Positions 16,342-25,535 are shown, counted from the first letter of the stretch. The stretch: 64,000 nucleotides of DNA from JAUVRX01 sp049664225 (GCA_049664225.1 JBATEX010000213.1:1-64000); one strand, 5' to 3'. Numbers and translations: made by a program. The notes: generated from the sequence alone by a model not told the origin.

Positions 16342-19160
16342 CGCTTCTTGCCCAGGATCCGCTTGAGGTACTGACCGGTGTAGCTCTTCTTGACCCGAGC
16401 GACCCTCTCGGGCGGTCCTTCGGCGACCAGATATCCTCCGGCCGCCCCCCCGTCCGGGCCGAGGTCGATGATCCAATCCGCTGTCTTGATGACCTCCAGG
16501 TTGTGCTCGATCACCACCACGGTGTTGCCGAGGTCCGTCAGTCGGTGCAACAGCCGCAACAGCTTTCCGACGTCGTCGAAATGCAACCCGGTGGTCGGTT
16601 CGTCCAGGAGATAGAGAGTTCGTCCGGTGGACCGTTTGCACAATTCCTTAGCGAGCTTGACTCTTTGCGCCTCGCCACCTGAGAGCGTTGTGGCAGGCTG
16701 CCCCAGGTGGATATAGCCCAAACCGACCTCATCGAGTGTGGTCAGAATCCGATCGATGGCCGGGATGTTGCGGAATACCTCGCGCGCCTGCTCGACGGAC
16801 AGATCCAGGATCTCGGCGATATTCAGCCCCTTGTACGTGACGGTCAGGGTCTCGCGATCGTAGCGCTGTCCGCCACAAACTTCGCAGGTCACGTAGATGT
16901 CGGGCAGGAAGTGCATCTCGATCTTGATCTGCCCGTCCCCTTTGCAGGCCTCGCACCGCCCTCCCTTGACGTTGAAGCTGAACCGACCCGGCTTGTAGCC
17001 GCGCTGACGCGCCTCGGGGGTCTTGGCCATGAGATTGCGAATGTGCCCGAAAACATTGGTATAGGTGGCAGGGTTGGATCGCGGAGTCCGGCCGATCGGG
17101 CTCTGATCGATCGCAATGACCTTGTCTAGCTCATCGAGACCGATGATGCCCTGATGGGCTCCGGCTTTCTCGGCGGCTCGGTAGAAATGAGTCGCCAGGG
17201 CCCTGTAGAGGATGTCGTTGATCAAGCTGCTCTTGCCCGAGCCGGAGACTCCGGTGACAACGGTAAACAGCCCGACCGGGAAGCCGACCTCCAGTCCCTT
17301 GAGATTGTTGTGATGAGCACCCTGGATCACGAGTCGGTTGCCATCCGGCTTCCTTCGCCCTGGCGGTACCGGCACTTCCATCTCACCACGCAGGTACTTG
17401 CCCGTCAGGGTGTCGGCGCTGCGCGCGATCGCCTCGGGAGTGCCGGCCGCAGTCACTTCTCCGCCATGGATTCCGGCCCCGGGACCGAGATCGATCACCC
17501 AATCGGCCGAGCGGATGGTCTCCTCGTCGTGCTCCACGACCAGCACCGTGTTGCCCAGGTCCCGCATTCCCTGCAGCGTGGCGATCAGCTTCGCGTTGTC
17601 ACGCTGGTGCAGCCCGATGGAGGGTTCGTCCAGCACGTAGAGCACGCCCATGAGCTTGCTGCCGATCTGGGTGGCCAACCGAATCCTCTGGCTCTCCCCG
17701 CCGGACAGCGTTGCCGATGCGCGATCGAGACTGAGATACCCGACCCCGACGTCGTCCAGGAATCCGAGACGGTCTTCGATCTCCTGCACCACTTTTTCAG
17801 CGATAGCCCTCTGCCGGCGATTGAGCTTCAGCTGGCCCAGGAACTGCCGCAGGTCCGATACGGTCATCTCCGACAACGCCTGAATATGGCGGCCAGTGAG
17901 AGTCACCGCCAGGGCTTCGGGGCGTAAGCGACGGCCCGCGCAGGCAGAGCAGGTATGGACCGACATGTACTTCTCGATCTCGCGACGGACGCCCATCGAG
18001 TCGGTCTCTTTGTGCCGCCGCTCCAGCCTGGGGATGACCCCTTCGTAGCTACCGCGCCACTTGTAGCTCGAGCGCTTGCCGCTGAGCTCGAAGGTCATCT
18101 CCTGGTCGCCACTGCCGAAAAGGATGATCTGACGGATCTCCTCCGGTAGGTCACGCCACGGTGTTTCCAGCGAGAAACCGAGCTCCCTCGCCAGGGTCTG
18201 GGTCATGCGCATGCGCCAGGACTTCGAGCTACTAGGCCACGGTGCTATGGCTCCCGCCGAGAGAGATCGCTCGGGGTCGGCGATGATCTTGTCCGGGTCG
18301 ACGCCCATATGGGTTCCCAAACCCGAACACGAGGCACAGGCGCCGAAAGGGCTGTTGAAGGAGAACAGCCTCGGGGTGATCTCGGAAAGACTGGTGCCGC
18401 AGTCGATGCACGCGTACTTCTGCGACAGTGTCTCCTCGGGCAGACCCATCGGAGCCAGCACCAGTAGACCCTCACCCACCTTGAGGGCCGTCTCGATCGA
18501 GCTCGCCAGGCGCTGCTCGATCTTGGGGCTGACTACAAGGCGGTCCACGACGATGTCGATCGAGTGCTTCTTCTTCTTGTCCAGAGCCGGCAGCTCCCCC
18601 TGCAGATCGATGGTCTCGCCATCGATGCGGGCCCGGATGAAACCCTCCTTGACCATCTGTGCCAGTTGTTTCTTGTACTCACCCTTCTTGCCCCGGACGT
18701 AGGGGGCGTAGAGGACAAGCCGAGATTTCTCAGGCAAGGCCATGATCCGGTCCACCATCTGCTGGACCGTCTGGGGTCGAATCTCCTGGCCGCAATTGGG
18801 ACAGTGAGGTGTGCCAACCGAGGCGAACAGCAGCCGCAGGTAGTCATGGATCTCGGTCACGGTACCCACGGTGGAGCGGGGATTTCTCGACACCGATTTC
18901 TGCTCGATGGAGATGGCTGGGGAGAGCCCCTCGATGGAGTCCACATCGGGCTTCTCCATCTGCTGCAGGAACTGTCTGGCGTAGGCCGACAGCGACTCGA
19001 CATACCTTCGCTGTCCCTCGGCGTACAGCGTGTCGAAGGCCAAAGAGGACTTGCCGGAGCCGGAGACGCCGGTGATCACCACGAGGCGGTTGCGTGGGAT
19101 CTCCAGATCGATGTTCTTGAGGTTGTGCTCCCGGGCACCGCGTATGTGAATGCTGTCCAT
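16317..19160 (-). CDS. uvrA: Excinuclease ABC subunit A
   Basis: A 947-residue UvrA, the damage-recognition ATPase of nucleotide excision repair. It has two ABC modules with Walker A GVSGSGKSSL (residues about 31-40 and again near 645), signature motifs LSGGESQRIRLA and LSGGEAQRVKLA, and zinc-finger CxxC pairs (CPNCG, CEACKGDGQ, CEVCGG). Length is normal. The start is ATG 19160 (MDSIHIRGAREHNLKN), since the 20 codons upstream in frame overlap a strong terminator hairpin. The very C-terminus, KKRTPRPLSP, is read from the G-rich repeat array. uvrB and uvrC are not in the window. Confidence 0.97.
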   Translation of the reverse strand: MDSIHIRGAREHNLKNIDLEIPRNRLVVITGVSGSGKSSLAFDTLYAEGQRRYVESLSAYARQFLQQMEKPDVDSIEGLSPAISIEQKSVSRNPRSTVGTVTEIHDYLRLLFASVGTPHCPNCGQEIRPQTVQQMVDRIMALPEKSRLVLYAPYVRGKKGEYKKQLAQMVKEGFIRARIDGETIDLQGELPALDKKKKHSIDIVVDRLVVSPKIEQRLASSIETALKVGEGLLVLAPMGLPEETLSQKYACIDCGTSLSEITPRLFSFNSPFGACASCSGLGTHMGVDPDKIIADPERSLSAGAIAPWPSSSKSWRMRMTQTLARELGFSLETPWRDLPEEIRQIILFGSGDQEMTFELSGKRSSYKWRGSYEGVIPRLERRHKETDSMGVRREIEKYMSVHTCSACAGRRLRPEALAVTLTGRHIQALSEMTVSDLRQFLGQLKLNRRQRAIAEKVVQEIEDRLGFLDDVGVGYLSLDRASATLSGGESQRIRLATQIGSKLMGVLYVLDEPSIGLHQRDNAKLIATLQGMRDLGNTVLVVEHDEETIRSADWVIDLGPGAGIHGGEVTAAGTPEAIARSADTLTGKYLRGEMEVPVPPGRRKPDGNRLVIQGAHHNNLKGLEVGFPVGLFTVVTGVSGSGKSSLINDILYRALATHFYRAAEKAGAHQGIIGLDELDKVIAIDQSPIGRTPRSNPATYTNVFGHIRNLMAKTPEARQRGYKPGRFSFNVKGGRCEACKGDGQIKIEMHFLPDIYVTCEVCGGQRYDRETLTVTYKGLNIAEILDLSVEQAREVFRNIPAIDRILTTLDEVGLGYIHLGQPATTLSGGEAQRVKLAKELCKRSTGRTLYLLDEPTTGLHFDDVGKLLRLLHRLTDLGNTVVVIEHNLEVIKTADWIIDLGPDGGAAGGYLVAEGPPERVARVKKSYTGQYLKRILGKKRTPRPLSP

Positions 19161-19182
19161 GAACTCAAGAAAGGGCAGAGTC

Positions 19183-19213
19183 AAAAAAAGTGGGCTGGAG
19201 TCTACCAGCCCAC
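19183..19213 (-). terminator. Rho-independent terminator after the FadL-family gene
   Basis: A perfect 9-bp stem GTGGGCTGG/CCAGCCCAC with a 6-base loop is followed on the minus strand by seven T. It ends the fadL-like transcript upstream of uvrA and is the only textbook intrinsic terminator noticed in the window. Confidence 0.9.
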
Positions 19214-19268
19214 TTCTCAATAACCAGGTCTTGAACGCCTAGAGCGCTCGAGACAGATGTCGATCTAC

Positions 19269-20624
19269 CTAGAAACCGAGCGAGACTCCGACCAGCCAGG
19301 CTGTCTGATTGTACTCACCGAAGTAATAGTTGTCGGACTCACCACTGACGGTTTTCGAGTCGAAAGGCAAGTACATGACCGCGAGGTCGAAGCTCATGCT
19401 GCTTCCCTGATGCCCATAGCCAAAACTGAATCCGTTCCGATTCGCATCAGGGAGCAGCGGGCTGGCGCCAGCAGTGGGTTGCGGGGTCTCGTCATATACA
19501 TAGCCGAAGCGCCACTGGTTGGCCTCGCTGCTGTTCCAATGAACACCGAGACGGTAGTTGTAGGAATCGTCCCAGTTCTGTGGACGGACGATGTCGTCGA
19601 GGACCGGCGTGCCGTCGGGAAGAGTCGGACTGTCGACCTGGATGACCAAGGTGTCGAACGAGCTCCAGCCCGCCCAGTTGATATCGACCTCGAACCCCAG
19701 CGTCGGCGAGGCCATGAAGTGGAAGCCCAGGCTCGCGATGTCCGGAAAGTCGATCTCGGTTGTGCCACCGAGCTTCTGACCGAATGGCAGGACCGCCCCC
19801 AGCAGTCCATCCAGGGCAGGGATTCCAGTGGGGATCTGAGTCAACACTAGATCGCCGTCGTACTCGACGCTGATTCCACTCCGGTAGGAGAGTCCCCAGG
19901 AAAAGCTGTTGTTGTACTTGTGCAGAATCCCGAAGTTGAAGCCGTAGCCGAAGTCGTAACCCCCCTCGATCTTCGAGGCGGCGAACTCGGGGCCGCAGAG
20001 CGGATGGCTGACATCAGGATCGAGGCATGGCGGATTCGGATTGATTCCGATGTTGCGGAACGAACGGCTCTGAAGCTCGACGTCGGAGAACCGGCCGATC
20101 AGCCCGATACCGATACCGAAATTGTCCGAGGCCATCCATCCGAAGGTCGGATTCAAATCGATCGCCTGCAGAGAAGCGAACGTGCTGACGTAGCGACCGG
20201 TGAACTCGTCCTCGTTTTTCCACTCGGTGGACAGGCCGAACGGCGCATTGATGCCCAGACCGAAGGTCATCCGATCGTTGATCGGTTCGACCCAGTAGAA
20301 GTGCGGAGGAAAGGCGGACAACTTCTCCTGCTCTTCACTGACACTGGGGCCAGGAAAGGGAGCGGCGCCCTTGAAGTCAGCCTCAGTCGAGAAGATATAG
20401 GTGACACCGAGCATGAAATCGCGCTCGTGCTGAAAGGCGATTCCAGCCGCATTGAAGAACATCGCCGATGGATCGTCGGCTTGCGCCGTGAAGGCACTCG
20501 ACATCCCCATCGCCTTGGTGCCATGCTCGAAGATCCCGAATCCTGCCGCCTGAACCGGCGCCACCGCCGACAGCAGCAGGCCGGCAATCCCCAGCCCCAA
20601 AAACAACCGTTTACTTGACATCAT
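19269..20624 (-). CDS. FadL/OmpP1/TodX family outer-membrane transporter
   Basis: A 451-residue outer-membrane beta-barrel with a Sec signal peptide (LFLGLGIAGLLLSAVAPVQA) and mature N-terminus AGFGIFEHGTKAMGMSSAFTAQADDPSAMFFNAAGIA, the FadL hatch signature including the NPA-like NAAG. The sequence alternates short beta strands to a C-terminal aromatic residue (VSLGF). FadL-type channels bring in long-chain fatty acids or other hydrophobic compounds. AAGGAGG precedes the ATG by nine bases. It is a single-gene transcript ended by the terminator at 19183-19213. Confidence 0.9.
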   Translation of the reverse strand: MMSSKRLFLGLGIAGLLLSAVAPVQAAGFGIFEHGTKAMGMSSAFTAQADDPSAMFFNAAGIAFQHERDFMLGVTYIFSTEADFKGAAPFPGPSVSEEQEKLSAFPPHFYWVEPINDRMTFGLGINAPFGLSTEWKNEDEFTGRYVSTFASLQAIDLNPTFGWMASDNFGIGIGLIGRFSDVELQSRSFRNIGINPNPPCLDPDVSHPLCGPEFAASKIEGGYDFGYGFNFGILHKYNNSFSWGLSYRSGISVEYDGDLVLTQIPTGIPALDGLLGAVLPFGQKLGGTTEIDFPDIASLGFHFMASPTLGFEVDINWAGWSSFDTLVIQVDSPTLPDGTPVLDDIVRPQNWDDSYNYRLGVHWNSSEANQWRFGYVYDETPQPTAGASPLLPDANRNGFSFGYGHQGSSMSFDLAVMYLPFDSKTVSGESDNYYFGEYNQTAWLVGVSLGF

Positions 20625-20750
20625 CGAACAAGACCTCCTTGGGTTTAGGTCGACGTGGATGATTCCCTTCGTGTCGCCTTCGAGGCAGTAGGCAGAAAGG
20701 CTGCGACTCTCGGCAATCTAGGGTTTCGGCCTCGCCAAGTCAAGCCAGGC

Positions 20751-20791
20751 CGGACGTCCCTCCCCCCGCCCGGAGTGACGGACGTCCCTCC
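20751..20791. repeat. Direct repeat CGGACGTCCCTCC x2
   Basis: Two identical 13-base copies start 28 bases apart (close to three helical turns) upstream of the fadL-like gene. They could be binding sites for one regulator. Confidence 0.5.
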
Positions 20792-20909
20792 GAACATACA
20801 TCCGCACTCCGGGCAGCGGGCTTTTACCGTCCGACACTACCGGCTGGCGCCAGCGAGCCATAACGTTCGGAAGGGTGGTTGACCACCTCACTTCGGGGTA
20901 GCTGTCGAA

Positions 20910-20925
20910 CCACCCGGATGGGTGG
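20910..20925. repeat. Hairpin CCACCC-N4-GGGTGG, copy 1
   Basis: A 6-bp perfect stem with loop GGAT, 107 bases before the YbjN-like start. The same arms recur at 28521-28536 and 30072-30087. Confidence 0.55.
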
Positions 20926-21031
20926 CTTGCCAAGATCTCGACGGCTCCGAACGACCGCCACGAGTTTGTGGACGATTCCTTATTCGCGGTCAGCGCATTA
21001 CTGCTAAAGTAGGTTCGCGGAGGCCGAAGAA

Positions 21032-21526
21032 ATGCACTTCGAACACGCCCACCACGAGCATACCCATGAAGAAGTCCACAAGTATCTTCTGGAGCTGTTC
21101 GAGAATCCCTATCTCGACCCAGAAAACGGGCACTTCTACGTCGGCTACGGCAGCACCGTGCTGGAGGTCTCCGTCGAACCCTACGGGCCGGAAGAGACCA
21201 TCGTTCTGGTGACGGCCTACTGTGCGCAGGGAGTCGAGCCCGAGGAGGAGCTTCTCCTGGGTCTTCTCGAGCTCAACCATGAGCTTCCCGTCGGAGCGTT
21301 CTCGCTTGTCGGCCGGGACGTTTTCTTTTCCCACGCGCTGTTTGGAAAGACGCTCGATCGCAAGAACCTGCTGGGCTCCATCGCCGCGGTAGCCAATATC
21401 TCCGACGACTACGACGACCGGATCGTCGAGAAGTACGGAGGTCAGACGGCGCTGGCCAGGATTCAGGATACCGGTGGACGTGCCAAGCGCCGGTCCACCA
21501 CGAGCGCGAGCGTGGACAACGAGTAG
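21032..21526 (+). CDS. YbjN-domain / T3SS-chaperone-like fold protein
   Basis: A 164-residue protein with a histidine-rich start (HFEHAHHEHTHEE) and a YbjN/CesT-like fold (about residues 13-125, with HFYVGYGSTVLEVSVEP, VLVTAYC and ELNHELPVGAFSL). Such domains bind peptides or act as small chaperones; their role outside secretion systems is largely unknown. The His-rich N-terminus could bind metal, which is inference. GGAGG lies eight bases before the ATG. Its stop codon sits in a hairpin shared with the stop of the convergent smpB. Confidence 0.7.
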   Translation: MHFEHAHHEHTHEEVHKYLLELFENPYLDPENGHFYVGYGSTVLEVSVEPYGPEETIVLVTAYCAQGVEPEEELLLGLLELNHELPVGAFSLVGRDVFFSHALFGKTLDRKNLLGSIAAVANISDDYDDRIVEKYGGQTALARIQDTGGRAKRRSTTSASVDNE

Positions 21527-21540
21527 GCTCTCCCCTACTC
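21521..21540. terminator. Shared hairpin over two convergent stop codons
   Basis: GAGTAGG-N6-CCTACTC, a 7-bp perfect inverted repeat, covers the GAG TAG ends of both the YbjN-like gene and smpB. It may act as a compact bidirectional terminator. There is no T-run. Confidence 0.4.
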
Positions 21541-21996
21541 CCCCATCCCCTCCCGCGCCTCTCTGTCCAACAGCTTCTCCTTCTCTGCCTGTCGCTTGTC
21601 GTACAGCCGTTTTCCCTTGGCGAGAGCGATCTCGACCTTGATCCGATTTCCTTTGAGATAGACCGCAAGGGGTATGCAGGTCTGGCCCTGGATCGTCGTG
21701 CGACCGAAGATGCGATCAATCTCTCGGCGATTCAACAGTAGCTTGCGTGGTCTCTCCGGATCGTGATTCTGTCGGTTGCCATGGCTGTAGGGTCCGATGT
21801 GCGCACCGATCAGCCAGGCTTCCGCCTCGCGAATCTCGATGTAGGAGTCCTTGAGCTGGACCTTGCCGTTGCGCACCGACTTGACTTCGGTTCCGACGAG
21901 GGAGATGCCGGCCTCCATCCGCTCCAGGATGTGGTAGTCGTGTCTCGCCCGGCGGTTGCTGGCGAGCTGTCTGTTCTTCGACCTGGCTTTGCCCAT
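21535..21996 (-). CDS. smpB: SsrA-binding protein SmpB
   Basis: A 153-residue SmpB, which binds tmRNA and carries it to stalled ribosomes for trans-translation. Core motifs are NRRARHDYHILERMEAGISLVGTEVKSVRNGKVQLKDSY and a basic C-terminal tail (KGKRLYDKRQAEKEK) that enters the decoding channel; these are joined here by description of positions 13-50 and 125-140. The start is ATG 21996 (MGKARSKNRQ); a longer frame exists but is not conserved. The ssrA gene was not found in the window. Confidence 0.95.
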   Translation of the reverse strand: MGKARSKNRQLASNRRARHDYHILERMEAGISLVGTEVKSVRNGKVQLKDSYIEIREAEAWLIGAHIGPYSHGNRQNHDPERPRKLLLNRREIDRIFGRTTIQGQTCIPLAVYLKGNRIKVEIALAKGKRLYDKRQAEKEKLLDREAREGMGE

Positions 21997-22121
21997 CGGA
22001 CCTGTGTGACTCTCTCGGCTTGGACTCTGGAACCGGCTTCCCCCGTGATTCGGCACATCTGGGGAACCGGCAGTCTATCGCGCCACGCTGGCTGAATCGT
22101 CAGTGCTAGAGTTGAGAGTCG

Positions 22122-22673
22122 ATGTTTCAATCCACGGCCTGGGTTCTGACCGCCTTCCTGTTTTTCGGCTCGTCGGCCGACAAGCCCTACATGACCGAGC
22201 CCGAGTTGGTGATCGACGGAGGGCGGGCCGTGGTGAGCTTCGATCTCGTGGGAGGCTTCACCGAGGAGCTCTTCGAACAGATTCAGACCGGCCTGGCCAC
22301 CGGGTTCACCTACCAGTTCAACCTTCTGAGAGACCACCTGCGCTGGGCCGACAACCGAATCGATACGAGCGAGCTTCAGGTCGTGGCGATGTACAACGCC
22401 GTGACCCGCGAGTACCTCATCAACTACAAGCAGGACGGCAAATTGATCGACAGCCGGATTGCTCGTGATCGCGAAGAGCTGGAGCAGGCTATGACTCGAA
22501 TCGAGTCGATCGCCGCCTTCGTTCTCGGACACGATCTGAACCCCGACAAGCGCTACCTGATCAAGGCCCGGGCCAAGCTGGGCTCTCGCACAATCATGCT
22601 GCTGATACCGACCCGGATCGAGACCGACTGGGTCACGACCAGGAAGTTCCGACCGCCAGCGACCGAGCCCTGA
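22122..22673 (+). CDS. DUF4390 protein, partner of NtrY-like kinase
   Basis: A 183-residue protein with a short N-terminal hydrophobic signal (TAWVLTAFLFFGSSA) and a domain matching DUF4390: a beta-rich start (VVSFDLVGGFTEELFEQIQTGL) and a conserved end (FPxKR-like AKLGSRTIMLLIP). DUF4390 genes are commonly next to NtrY-type sensor kinases, as here (29 bases upstream). It is probably exported and may present a signal to the kinase, which is inference. A TAGAGT hexamer ends nine bases before the ATG, so a near-leaderless transcript is possible. Confidence 0.75.
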   Translation: MFQSTAWVLTAFLFFGSSADKPYMTEPELVIDGGRAVVSFDLVGGFTEELFEQIQTGLATGFTYQFNLLRDHLRWADNRIDTSELQVVAMYNAVTREYLINYKQDGKLIDSRIARDREELEQAMTRIESIAAFVLGHDLNPDKRYLIKARAKLGSRTIMLLIPTRIETDWVTTRKFRPPATEP

Positions 22674-22702
22674 CGCCGGCAAGCGACAACGATTCGACCT
22701 CC

Positions 22703-24916
22703 ATGGCACTGCGCGAGCGTTTCCAAGCCTACAGAAAGGACACCCGTTGGATCATCGGGGGCCTGGCCATTCTGTTGCTGGCGCTCTCCCTCCTCTACTA
22801 CCTGACGCAGCGTGGGCAGGATCTCCCCTCGGAGCTGGTCACCAACAGGGTGCTCCTGTTCGTGCTCTGGTACATCAATCTAACCCTCATCTTGGCGGTC
22901 CTGTTCGTCCTGGCGCGCAATCTCTTCAAGCTGGTGATGGAGCGCCACAATCGAATCCTCGGATCGAGATTCAAGACCAGGCTCGTCGCCACCTACATTG
23001 GCCTGTCCCTGATTCCCGTGCTGTTGCTGTTCGCCTATGGGAGTCGCATGCTGCAGGGCTGGATCGACCGCTGGTTCGACGAGCCGGCGATCCAGGAGGT
23101 GGCCACACAGGGACATGCGGTGGCGCAGGAGCTCTTCCGCCAGATCGAGCAGACCGCTCTCCGAGATACCGAGCGGGCGTTGCTCGAGATCGAGGAAGAG
23201 AGCCCGCGAAATCCCCGCCGTCGTCCTCAGGTGCAGCGGCGCATGGGACAGTTGCTCGAGGAGTTGGACCTGGACTTCCTGGCGGTGTACGACGGAACGC
23301 AGTTCGTGCACGCCCTGCTCAACCCTCAGTCGGGCCTGGAAGACCTGCCCGAACCGGGAGAGCGGTTTCTGGTCGAGGCTCTACGCCACAGCCAAGCCAC
23401 GCGCATGGTCAGCGTGGGTGGCGGTGAGGAACGCCTGGTGCTGACCGCGGTCGCCGCCGGTGGTGACGGGGAAGTTCTCGAAGGCCGCACGCTGACCGTC
23501 GCCGGCACCCTGATCGACGCCGACATCGCCAGCAAGAGCCGACAACTCATCCAGGCCTACCAGGGCTATCGCCAGCTGGAGGTCAGCAAGAGCCGGATCG
23601 AGGCCGGCTACCTGCTCAACTTCCTGATGGTCACCCTGCTCATCCTCCTGGCCTCGTCCTGGGTCGGCCTCTACCTGGCCCGACAAATCACCGTGCCCAT
23701 CCAGGCCCTGGCGGAGGCCACCAAGCGGATCTCCGACGGTGACCTGGACTTCCAGGTCGAGGTGGATGCCGACGACGAGCTCGGGGTTCTCGTGCATTCC
23801 TTCAACAGCATGACGGCGGAGCTCCAACGCAACAAGGAGTTGCTGGAGGAGAGCAACCTGGAGCTGTTGATGTCGAATCAGCGCCTCGCCGAGGAGAGGG
23901 CCGTGATCAGCGCAGTGCTGCAGAATCTCGCGGCGGGCGTCATCTCGGTCGACGAAGAGGGCACCGTGCTGACGTGCAACGGCGCCGCCCTCAAGATGCT
24001 GCAGCAGGAAGAGAGCGACTGCATCGGCAGACCGGTGAGGGAGGCGTGGAATGATCCCGAAAGGGGCAAGCTGGCGAAGCTCTTCGAAATGGATGCCGGT
24101 CAATCGCGGCGCATCACCCAGGACTTCCGCATGATGCTGGGCGACGACTGGAAGACCTTCGAGGCCAAGGTCACGACGATGCAGGATCGCCATGGGATGG
24201 TCAGCGGTCGTGTCATGGTGCTCGAGGAGCTGACCGAGTTGGTCAAGGCCCAGCAGATGGCGGCCTGGAGCGAGGCGGCTCGCCGCATTGCGCACGAGAT
24301 CAAGAATCCGCTGACGCCGATCCGACTTTCGGCCGAGCGGATGCTCAAGAAACACGAGCAGAAGGCACCCGACCTGGGCGAGACCCTCGAGGAGGGCGTC
24401 GAGCTCATCAAACGGGAAGTGGAAGCCATGAAGTCGATGGTGGACGAGTTCTCGCGTTTCGCCCGCATGCCACTGCCTCGGCCCAGCGAAGTGGAGCTCG
24501 AGGGGTTCGTCGACGAGGCCCTGAACCTCTATCGGGGAATCAAACCAGGCGTCGAGGTCACCGCTCGTATCGACGACGATGCCCAGAGCGCGAGATTCGA
24601 TGCCGAGCAGATCAAACGGGCGCTGATCAACCTCCTGGACAACGCTCTCGACGCCACCGAAGCCCCAGGCGAAGTCTCGGTGGCTGTCCATCGTCACAAC
24701 GGCAGTTTGGAGATCAACATCTCCGATACCGGCGAGGGCATCCCGCCTGACGCCAAGGAGAAGTTGTTTCTGCCGCACTTCTCGACCAAGCGCCGCGGCA
24801 CCGGTCTCGGCCTGTCGATCGTGCACCGCATCATCAGCGATCACCACGGCACCATCCAGGCGGACGACAACGACCCGCAGGGCACCATCTTCACCATTAC
24901 CCTGCCGCAGCAGTAG
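22703..24916 (+). CDS. NtrY-like membrane sensor histidine kinase
   Basis: A 737-residue sensor kinase. Three N-terminal membrane segments (about residues 14-32, 53-70 and 97-112) are followed by a periplasmic sensing region (about 113-305), a further membrane segment (about 308-325) and HAMP (328-380). Then come a PAS domain (about 395-500, AGVISVDEEGTVLTCNGAALKML), HisKA with the phospho-accepting histidine in AHEIKNPLTP (about 531) and HATPase (NLLDNALDAT, DTGEGIPPDAKEKLF, GTGLGLSIVHRI). This is the NtrY layout. No NtrX response regulator follows; the next gene is a YqeY homologue, so the cognate regulator is elsewhere. Confidence 0.9.
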   Translation: MALRERFQAYRKDTRWIIGGLAILLLALSLLYYLTQRGQDLPSELVTNRVLLFVLWYINLTLILAVLFVLARNLFKLVMERHNRILGSRFKTRLVATYIGLSLIPVLLLFAYGSRMLQGWIDRWFDEPAIQEVATQGHAVAQELFRQIEQTALRDTERALLEIEEESPRNPRRRPQVQRRMGQLLEELDLDFLAVYDGTQFVHALLNPQSGLEDLPEPGERFLVEALRHSQATRMVSVGGGEERLVLTAVAAGGDGEVLEGRTLTVAGTLIDADIASKSRQLIQAYQGYRQLEVSKSRIEAGYLLNFLMVTLLILLASSWVGLYLARQITVPIQALAEATKRISDGDLDFQVEVDADDELGVLVHSFNSMTAELQRNKELLEESNLELLMSNQRLAEERAVISAVLQNLAAGVISVDEEGTVLTCNGAALKMLQQEESDCIGRPVREAWNDPERGKLAKLFEMDAGQSRRITQDFRMMLGDDWKTFEAKVTTMQDRHGMVSGRVMVLEELTELVKAQQMAAWSEAARRIAHEIKNPLTPIRLSAERMLKKHEQKAPDLGETLEEGVELIKREVEAMKSMVDEFSRFARMPLPRPSEVELEGFVDEALNLYRGIKPGVEVTARIDDDAQSARFDAEQIKRALINLLDNALDATEAPGEVSVAVHRHNGSLEINISDTGEGIPPDAKEKLFLPHFSTKRRGTGLGLSIVHRIISDHHGTIQADDNDPQGTIFTITLPQQ

Positions 24917-25045
24917 TCTCTCTTCCGACATACCTCTGGAACTCCATCGCAGCTACCGTGGGGTCGATTGCCAGGCGCTGCGACGGTAAGCGATGTGGTG
25001 TCATCGGTGAGGAGCAGCAACGCCGCAAGCGGCCGCACGGCGCCG

Positions 25046-25051
25046 TATAAT
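25046..25051 (+). promoter_or_regulatory. TATAAT box at the yqeY start
   Basis: A consensus -10 hexamer ends six bases before the ATG at 25058, so the predicted +1 is the A of the start codon. No Shine-Dalgarno site fits between. It is a strong candidate for a leaderless transcript. Confidence 0.55.
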
Positions 25052-25057
25052 GCCGGC

Positions 25058-25513
25058 ATGACGACACCGCAGCAGCAGATCGAACGGCAGGTGCGGGAGG
25101 CCCTGAAAGCCGGTGATCAGGAGCGCCTCGCCACGCTTCGAATGCTCCTCAGCGCGATCAACAACGAACGTATCCGAACCGGAGCCGAAGTCGATGAGGA
25201 GACCTTCTGGAGCCTCGTGCGCAAAGGCATCAAGCAACGACACGAGTCGAGCGAGCAATATCGAGCCGGCCAGCGAGACGATCTCGCTGACAAGGAGGAT
25301 AGAGAAGCCGGAATCCTCGAGGCCTACCTGCCTCCGGCGGTCGATGAAGAAGAACTGTCACAGGCCATCCGCTCGTTCGTCGAAGCCTCGGACCTGAGCG
25401 GACCGCAGGCCATCGGACCGATCATGCAAGCCATGATGGCGCGCTACAGCGGCCGCGCGGATGGCTCCACCATCAATCGCCTGGCGCGCCAGATCCTTGC
25501 CGAACAAGACTGA
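25058..25513 (+). CDS. GatB/YqeY-domain protein
   Basis: A 151-residue YqeY-family protein, homologous to the tRNA-binding tail domain of the amidotransferase GatB. Typical features are RLATLRMLLSAINNERI, a central KGIKQRHESSEQYRAGQRDDLADKE helix region (positions about 60-85) and GPIMQAMMARYSGRADGSTINRLARQIL at the end. The family is widespread; it may influence tRNA amidation but its role is unresolved. The next gene, selB, starts 22 bases after its stop, so an operon is likely. Confidence 0.88.
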   Translation: MTTPQQQIERQVREALKAGDQERLATLRMLLSAINNERIRTGAEVDEETFWSLVRKGIKQRHESSEQYRAGQRDDLADKEDREAGILEAYLPPAVDEEELSQAIRSFVEASDLSGPQAIGPIMQAMMARYSGRADGSTINRLARQILAEQD

Positions 25514-25535
25514 AGCCCCTGACAAGGTGCGGCGA

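Larger units (their letters stand above)
20625..21031. other. 407-base divergent intergenic region
   Basis: This region separates the fadL-like gene (minus) from the YbjN-like gene (plus). It holds two 13-base direct repeats CGGACGTCCCTCC (20751-20763 and 20779-20791), a GGTGG-TTGA-CCACC palindrome near 20874-20887 and the CCACCC-GGAT-GGGTGG hairpin at 20910-20925. No credible gene is seen. Confidence 0.6.

Noticed and set aside
20874..20887. FadR-like site before fadL
   Set aside because: GGTGG-TTGA-CCACC is symmetric but does not match the spacing of known FadR operators.
23381..24931. A 516-codon minus-strand frame opposite the NtrY-like kinase
   Set aside because: High GC opens long frames on the opposite strand; the plus-strand kinase has intact motifs throughout.
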